Source: an uncultured Christensenella sp.
GTDB lineage: Bacteria > Bacillota > Clostridia > Christensenellales > UBA3700
Assembly: GCA_910576875.1 (NCBI GenBank)
Contig: CAJTKI010000034.1
Span: 1 to 15,652, forward strand
Direction of reading: 5' to 3'
Length of the DNA stretch: 15,652 bases
The notes under the pieces are model-generated. The model ran no database searches. It was not told the origin of the DNA and saw only the letters and a program-made list of their open reading frames with translations. Position numbers and translations under genes: made by a program. Below, piece after piece: positions 14,385 through 15,652 of this stretch. The number at the start of each line of letters is the position of its first letter. Position 1 is the stretch's first letter.

Positions 14385-15073
14385 AAACGCTGGCGGAATG
14401 GGACGCGTTTGTCGTCTCGCACAGCGAAGAAGCGTACGCGCGTTTTCATAGTCGGTTGTCGCGGACGCGGTATCCGATCCGCGGGATACGCATTCCGATC
14501 TTGCGCAAGCAAGCGCGCGAGATCGCGCGCGGGGAAGATTGGCGCGCTTTTTGCGATCTGCGCGCCGATTCGTACGAATTGGTTATGACGCAGGGGCTTG
14601 TGCTCGCGCAGGCAAAGATGCCGTTGGAAGAGCGCTGCGCCGCGCTCGACGCATGGTTGGATCGCGTGGACGACTGGGCGTTGACCGACGTCGTCGAATC
14701 GACCGTCAAGGATTGCAAAGAAGCATATTTTGCCCAATGCGTCGAATGGTGCGCTCGCGCGGACGTGTGGCATGCCAGATTCGGGATCGTGTCGATGTTG
14801 TCGCACTATGTGCGGACCGAATATTTGCCGCGCGTGCAGGCAAGCGTGCTGGCGGTGACGGCAAAGGATTATTATATCGATATGGCGCGCGCGTGGCTGA
14901 TTCAGGTCGTCGCGGTACGCGATCCGTCGGCGGCGTTGGAGATGCTCGCCGATGCCCGAATCGACCGCACGACGGCGCGGATGGCGGCGCAGAAGATGCG
15001 CGACAGCTTTCGGATCGACGCGCAATTGGCGGCGCGCGCCGGTCGGATCGCGGCGGATAAACCGATCGCGTAG
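14381..15073 (+). CDS. AlkD-like DNA alkylation repair protein (HEAT-like repeats)
   Basis: AlkD proteins are single-domain DNA glycosylases built from ALK/HEAT-like helical repeats that remove positively charged alkylated bases (3-methyladenine, 7-methylguanine) without flipping them. The 230-residue length fits the family. Family segments visible are IRIPILRKQAREIA (36-49), SYELVMTQGLVLAQAK (64-79), VDDWALTD (96-103) with the Trp and Asp at the expected active-site turn, WHARFGIV (130-137), YYIDMARAWLIQVV (164-177) and AAQKMRDSFRI (202-212). Its ATG overlaps the stop codon of the transglutaminase-like gene as ATGA, and the only purine-rich site (AAAGG 14376-14380) touches the ATG, so translation should be coupled to the upstream gene. 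A cytoplasmic DNA-repair protein coupled to an exported lipoprotein is an odd pairing. No clear terminator follows. Confidence 0.87.
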   Translation: MKTLAEWDAFVVSHSEEAYARFHSRLSRTRYPIRGIRIPILRKQAREIARGEDWRAFCDLRADSYELVMTQGLVLAQAKMPLEERCAALDAWLDRVDDWALTDVVESTVKDCKEAYFAQCVEWCARADVWHARFGIVSMLSHYVRTEYLPRVQASVLAVTAKDYYIDMARAWLIQVVAVRDPSAALEMLADARIDRTTARMAAQKMRDSFRIDAQLAARAGRIAADKPIA

Positions 15074-15347
15074 ACAAGTCGGCTCGCGGGTGCGCGCTCG
15101 ATTGCGTCACGGTTGCGATGCGGCGCGAAGAGAAGTCCGCATTGCAAAATCATTCGTTCGATCGGGACGGTGCGGGCGCGATGCGCAGATGCCGTTCCGC
15201 ATGGATAGAGCGATCGGCGCGGACGGGATCGGACCGGGTTCGATGCGCGAAAACGGCGCATGCGCGCATGTGCGACAGCTCGAATTTGCGCGCGGCAAAC
15301 GAAATCGGAAAATTTATCGGGACAAGTTCGAAAATCATGCAAAACCG
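15074..15347. other. intergenic stretch, no gene seen
   Basis: About 275 bases between the alkD-like gene and the tRNA promoter. The short open frames here lack ribosome binding sites and recognisable protein sequence. I see no T-run terminator and no convincing RNA gene; a GCGCATGCGC palindrome occurs near 15257. The alkD-like transcript may run into the tRNA cluster. Confidence 0.5.
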
Positions 15348-15376
15348 TTGACAATCGCCGTGCGATATGCTAGAAT
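15348..15376 (+). promoter_or_regulatory. tRNA cluster promoter
   Basis: A perfect -35 TTGACA (15348-15353) and -10 TAGAAT (15371-15376) are separated by 17 bases, with a TG extension (15368-15369). The expected start is near 15383, about 15 bases before the first tRNA. Confidence 0.88.
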
Positions 15377-15397
15377 TTCAAAGCATCGGAATGATTT

Positions 15398-15471
15398 GCG
15401 GGTGTAGTTCAATGGTAGAATCCCAGCCTTCCAAGCTGGTCGTGTGGGTTCGATTCCCATCACCCGCTCCA
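15398..15471 (+). tRNA. tRNA-Gly(UCC)
   Basis: Acceptor GCGGGTG (15398-15404) pairs with CACCCGC (15461-15467), followed by T and an encoded CCA. The anticodon stem CCAGC/GCTGG encloses loop CTTCCAA, giving anticodon TCC, which reads GGA and GGG. The T-arm carries GGTTCGATTCC. It is the first gene of the cluster. Confidence 0.97.
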
Positions 15472-15488
15472 ACAATTCCTTGCGGAAT

Positions 15489-15565
<77 letters not shown>

Positions 15566-15572
15566 CACAATG

Positions 15573-15649
15573 GTGGGTATAGCTCAGTTGGTTAGAGCGC
15601 AAGATTGTGGCTCTTGAGGCCGAGGGTTCGAATCCCTCTACTCACCCCA
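15573..15649 (+). tRNA. tRNA-His(GUG)
   Basis: Acceptor GTGGGTA (15573-15579) pairs with TACTCAC (15639-15645, one G-T pair). G at 15572 can form the histidine-specific G-1:C73 pair with C 15646, and CCA is encoded at 15647-15649. The anticodon stem CAAGA/TCTTG encloses TTGTGGC, giving anticodon GTG. A second CCA follows directly at 15650-15652, at the window edge. Confidence 0.95.
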
Positions 15650-15652
15650 CCA

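Noticed and set aside
15118..15351. Small open frames in the gap before the tRNA genes
   Set aside because: They overlap one another on both strands, have no ribosome binding sites and no protein-like composition.

Overview
The window looks like chromosomal DNA from a member of the Bacillota, probably an uncultured Clostridia-type gut or animal-associated lineage. Three things support this: a ctsR-mcsA-mcsB-clpC operon behind a sigma-A-type promoter with a perfect CtsR box, strong AGGAGG-type ribosome binding sites, and a long-form HPF. The lower rank is a guess. GC is a little above half, CpG-rich and very rich in GATC. All genes but one (galU) are on the plus strand.

Layout. 1-345: the C-terminal end of a membrane-anchored protein, closed by a bidirectional terminator. 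427-1425 (minus): galU (UTP-glucose-1-phosphate uridylyltransferase) with its own terminator and promoter. 1552-6066: the CtsR regulon core, made of the repressor (ctsR), its zinc-finger/UVR modulator (mcsA), the protein arginine kinase (mcsB) and the AAA+ unfoldase (clpC). McsB marks proteins with phospho-arginine, ClpC (with ClpP encoded elsewhere) degrades them, and CtsR represses the set. 6083-6759: hpf, a ribosome-hibernation factor with its own promoter and terminator. 6820-10037: a 1045-residue surface lipoprotein that appears to carry an M60/enhancin-like peptidase fold with a destroyed HExxH motif, followed by PA14-like, discoidin-like and other carbohydrate-binding-type modules and a C-terminal membrane helix. 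Its ATG sits where transcription should start, so its mRNA is probably leaderless. 10097-11787: a CPA2-type cation/proton antiporter behind a perfect consensus promoter. 11790-15073: an Fn3/transglutaminase-like lipoprotein translationally coupled to an AlkD-like DNA alkylation repair protein. 15348-15649: a tRNA cluster, Gly(UCC)-Arg(UCU)-His(GUG).

How it fits together. The first half is conserved stress and protein-quality-control machinery (CtsR/McsAB/ClpC, HPF). The second half is more lineage-specific: two exported lipoproteins likely to face host or dietary glycans or proteins, an ion antiporter and a base-damage repair gene. Transcription units are short and well delimited: I can see an intrinsic terminator after the first gene, galU, hpf, the M60-like gene and the antiporter.

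The most unusual observations are (a) the catalytically dead M60-like lipoprotein with a leaderless start, and (b) the near-total absence of the codons TTA, CTA and TCA from every gene in the window, which produces full-length antisense open frames. I found no CRISPR array, insertion sequence, prophage, defence island or riboswitch.
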